This document shows positions 5,224 through 6,687 of a stretch of DNA of 6,687 nt, piece by piece. Where the stretch lies: contig JAZNCH010000044.1 of assembly GCA_045587445.1 (NCBI GenBank), forward strand, positions 1 through 6,687, written 5' to 3'. The translations under genes were made by a program, and so were the position numbers. Within the stretch, counting starts at the first letter, position 1. Every line of letters starts with the position of its first letter. Below the pieces are notes generated by a model that searched no databases, had not been told where the DNA came from, and saw only the letters and a program-made list of their open reading frames with translations. Source of the stretch: RGIG1995 sp045587445 (GTDB taxonomy: Bacteria > Bacillota > Clostridia > Oscillospirales > CAG-272).

Positions 5224-6174
5224 TTATGATTTGTTAATCGGTGCTTGGTTCTTCCAGCCAACCGAATACGCCGTATAATCGCCAACTACTAAATCATCGA
5301 TATTTGAGTAATTAAGTAACATAATGTCTCTTGGGTAAACTGATTCCAACATTTCTTTTGTTTCTATAGGTGTATACTTATCGACGGCTCCATAAACATG
5401 CAATATTTCATGTGCAACCGATACTGCAGCGCGCGTATTTTCGTCTATATCAAAGTTTTTATTAAAATCGTTTTTAAAAACAACTCCAAACTCCAAAATC
5501 GGATTGTAAAAATCTCCGTCGCACTGCTTTAATGCATATGAAACCCCATCCTTATTAACTATGGACAAGAAAATCACTTCTGAACAATTATTTTGTCCAT
5601 ACAATTCCGCATACATCTCTCCCGAACTTTCAAACCCAAATTGAGCCGCAATATTATCAAAAATATCCAAAGTATGGTTCGCGATTTTGCTAATTTTTCC
5701 GTTGTATCTAATAGGATTTCCTGTTTTGAAACCTGTTGTATGAGATTGCACAGAAAAATCTAATGCTACACCGTAGTACTTTGCCTCTTCTTCTAAAAAA
5801 TTCAATCCTGGTAATATTTGCTTATTTGTAAATTGTTCGACAGTTTCCTTATCCCATTGACTCTCTTGATCATCAACAAAAAATAGGTGGACCTTAATAT
5901 TTCCCTGAAGGTCACAATTAGTACCTTGTTGATATCCTTCGCGCGACTGCAAAAACAACGATAGTTCATTATTCTCCTCTTGTTCATCACTAGATATAGT
6001 ATTTTGAGTATTAGGGGATGTTAAATCGTTGTCAAAATGATTATCATTCGAATGCGCTTCTTCAAAAATAACAGAAGATGTGTTAATTTTGCTATTCTGC
6101 TTCACGTTATTATCACACCCAACGAAAGAAAAACACATTACTAAGCACAAAAATATAGTTTCTAATTTCTTCAT
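5224..6174 (-). CDS. Lipoprotein with metzincin-like zinc metallopeptidase motif
   Basis: This 316-residue protein begins with a lipoprotein signal peptide (KKLETIFLCLVMCFSF, lipobox FVGC, lipidated Cys20). A low-complexity Asn/Ser/Glu/Asp-rich linker follows to about residue 75 and would hold the domain away from the membrane. The catalytic domain starts around KVHLFFVDDQESQW (94-107). Its core is VAHEILHVYGAVD (253-265), an HExxHxxGxxD zinc site: His255 and His259 bind zinc, Glu256 is the general base, and Asp265 is the third ligand in place of the usual metzincin His. Met285 in PRDIML is a plausible Met-turn. The substrate is unknown; an exported peptidase acting on surface or gut proteins is the inference. 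The start at 6174 has AAGGCGG (6182-6188) 7 nt upstream. Own promoter and terminator. Confidence 0.82.
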   Translation of the reverse strand: MKKLETIFLCLVMCFSFVGCDNNVKQNSKINTSSVIFEEAHSNDNHFDNDLTSPNTQNTISSDEQEENNELSLFLQSREGYQQGTNCDLQGNIKVHLFFVDDQESQWDKETVEQFTNKQILPGLNFLEEEAKYYGVALDFSVQSHTTGFKTGNPIRYNGKISKIANHTLDIFDNIAAQFGFESSGEMYAELYGQNNCSEVIFLSIVNKDGVSYALKQCDGDFYNPILEFGVVFKNDFNKNFDIDENTRAAVSVAHEILHVYGAVDKYTPIETKEMLESVYPRDIMLLNYSNIDDLVVGDYTAYSVGWKNQAPINKS

Positions 6175-6181
6175 ACCATCA

Positions 6182-6223
6182 CCGCCTTGGTTTTATTATA
6201 ACATAAAAGCGGTGGAGTGGCAA
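6182..6223 (-). promoter_or_regulatory. Conserved promoter-SD block, copy D
   Basis: The -35 box TTGCCA (6218-6223), a 17-bp spacer and the -10 box TATAAT with upstream TGT (6195-6200) are followed by AAGGCGG (6182-6188). The predicted leader is about 14 nt. It shares CCGCTTTTATG and CCAAGGCGGTGATG with copy B, although the downstream genes are unrelated. Confidence 0.85.
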
Positions 6224-6227
6224 GCGT

Positions 6228-6403
6228 TTGCGACAAAGTCGCAACATCGTTGGGCGAAAGCCCACATTATTTGTGCGAAGCACAACTTCATTTGCGACTT
6301 GTCGCAACATCGTTTTGTGTCCGCAAGCGGAACGATGTTTTCGCTACGCGAAAAATGATGTTGCGAGTAACCTCGCAAACGATGTTGTGTCCTGCGGACA
6401 CAA
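6228..6403. repeat. Hairpin array D: eight variable hairpins with AACATCGTT linkers and central flip
   Basis: Eight small hairpins occur in a row: TTGCGAC/GTCGCAA (6228-6244), TGGGC/GCCCA (6251-6264), TTGTGC/GCACAA (6271-6285), TTGCGAC/GTCGCAA (6292-6307), TCCGC/GCGGA (6320-6331), TTTTCGC/GCGAAAA (6338-6354), TTGCGAG/CTCGCAA (6361-6378) and TTGTGTCC/GGACACAA (6385-6403). The left-half linkers are CATCGTT, CATTATT, CTTCATT and CATCGTT (6245, 6265, 6286, 6308). The right-half linkers are the complement, AACGATG, AATGATG and AACGATG (6331, 6354, 6378). AACATCGTT (6306-6314) pairs exactly with AACGATGTT (6331-6339) around the central hairpin. The open frames that cross it are by-products of the repeats. 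Confidence 0.87.
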
Positions 6404-6437
6404 ACACAAAAAGAACTGGGCGAAAACCGAAGATTTT
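6404..6437 (-). repeat. Conserved 3' motif, copy D (no separate terminator)
   Basis: On the minus strand it reads AAAATCTTCGGTTTTCGCCC, then AGTTCTTTTTGTGTTTG. It matches copies A and B through AGTTCTTTTT. It overlaps the stop codon of the upstream gene (6436-6438) by two bases. Unlike the other three gaps, no T-tailed terminator hairpin follows; the nearest hairpin (6385-6403) has no T-run after it, so read-through into array D is more likely here. Confidence 0.65.
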
Positions 6438-6687
6438 AAGACACCCATTTATATAATTCAAAACTTGTATCAATTATTTCAAATTTTGCAATTGTCGCAT
6501 TATATTTAAACACTATTTTAGTGCATCCCACACCGTCGGAATGACCAATCAAGTATGTATAGTGTCGACAGAGAACCACGTAAACACCATCAAGGTCAGT
6601 ATCTATCGGCATAAACTCATAAAAACTGTCAACGTAAAGTTCACGTTCAGCCAGGCTACCGTCAAGATTATACCACCATTTGAAATA
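6436..6687 (-). CDS. C-terminal part of an unknown protein (cut by window edge)
   Basis: The frame is open from the window edge for 83 residues and ends at TAA (6438-6436). It begins YFKWWYNLDG and ends SFELYKWVS. It is rich in aromatic and beta-forming residues, with an acidic turn MPIDTDLDGVYVVLC, the segment RHYTYLIGHSDGVG, and then a strand-like KIVFKYNATIAKFEII. The DxDxDG-like turn followed by a beta strand vaguely recalls calcium-binding or VCBS/FG-GAP-type repeats, but the resemblance is too weak to name a family. Its start, any signal peptide and its promoter are outside the window. It is followed by the same conserved 3' motif as its neighbours, so it belongs to the cassette-like run. 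Confidence 0.75.
   Translation of the reverse strand, partial: YFKWWYNLDGSLAERELYVDSFYEFMPIDTDLDGVYVVLCRHYTYLIGHSDGVGCTKIVFKYNATIAKFEIIDTSFELYKWVS

Noticed and set aside
3565..6437. True integron attC sites
   Set aside because: I could not find the paired R'/R'' boxes with a GTTRRRY-type core at the element ends, and there is no integron integrase in the window. Only the general logic is similar.
6080..6509. Several overlapping open frames on both strands across hairpin array D
   Set aside because: Hairpins and short linkers avoid stop codons by chance in several frames at once. None has a convincing start signal, and they overlap the real genes at both sides.

Overview
The window looks like chromosomal DNA of an AT-rich, low-GC Gram-positive bacterium, probably a gut-type clostridium (Oscillospirales/Ruminococcus-like). 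The reasons are Shine-Dalgarno (SD) sites close to AAGGAGG, sigma-A promoters with TGnTATAAT, lipoprotein signal peptides, and the protein families seen. The genus is an inference. Every gene I can support lies on the minus strand, so transcription runs from high to low coordinates.

Positions 1-2339 hold an ordinary-looking transport operon. A good promoter (2311-2339) precedes an NhaC-family antiporter (934-2244). After it come the wreck of an ArsB/SLC13-type permease (451-896), which keeps only its first ~50 and last ~100 residues and has a frameshift at the join, and the N-terminal 142 residues of a ChrA-type chromate transporter cut by the window edge (1-428). Positions 2245-2675 are gene-free: they hold the nhaC promoter, AT-rich filler and the terminator of the next gene.

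Positions 2676-6687 are built differently. Five unrelated genes stand one after another: a cytoplasmic SGNH hydrolase, a membrane-anchored small protein, an unknown lipoprotein, a lipoprotein with a metzincin-like zinc site, and the C-terminal end of an unknown protein. The four gaps between them (each roughly 175-260 bp) share one plan. Reading in the gene direction, each has a conserved 3' motif (core CCAGTTCTTTTT), in three of four a strong hairpin terminator, an array of inverted repeats, and then a near-identical promoter-SD block with an exact 17-bp spacer and a predicted mRNA leader of only ~14-15 nt.

The arrays are the most unusual part. Two (4097-4245 and 6228-6403) are strings of short perfect hairpins whose stems all differ, separated by a 9-10 nt linker. 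In each, the linker flips to its reverse complement halfway, so the array as a whole has dyad symmetry. The other two (3441-3532 and 5017-5117) use TTACTTC-type repeats with the same flip. Conserved ends, variable insides and unrelated cargo genes suggest a gene-cassette-like arrangement, with the gaps as candidate recombination, mobility or insulating elements. No recombinase lies in the window, so mobility is a hypothesis.
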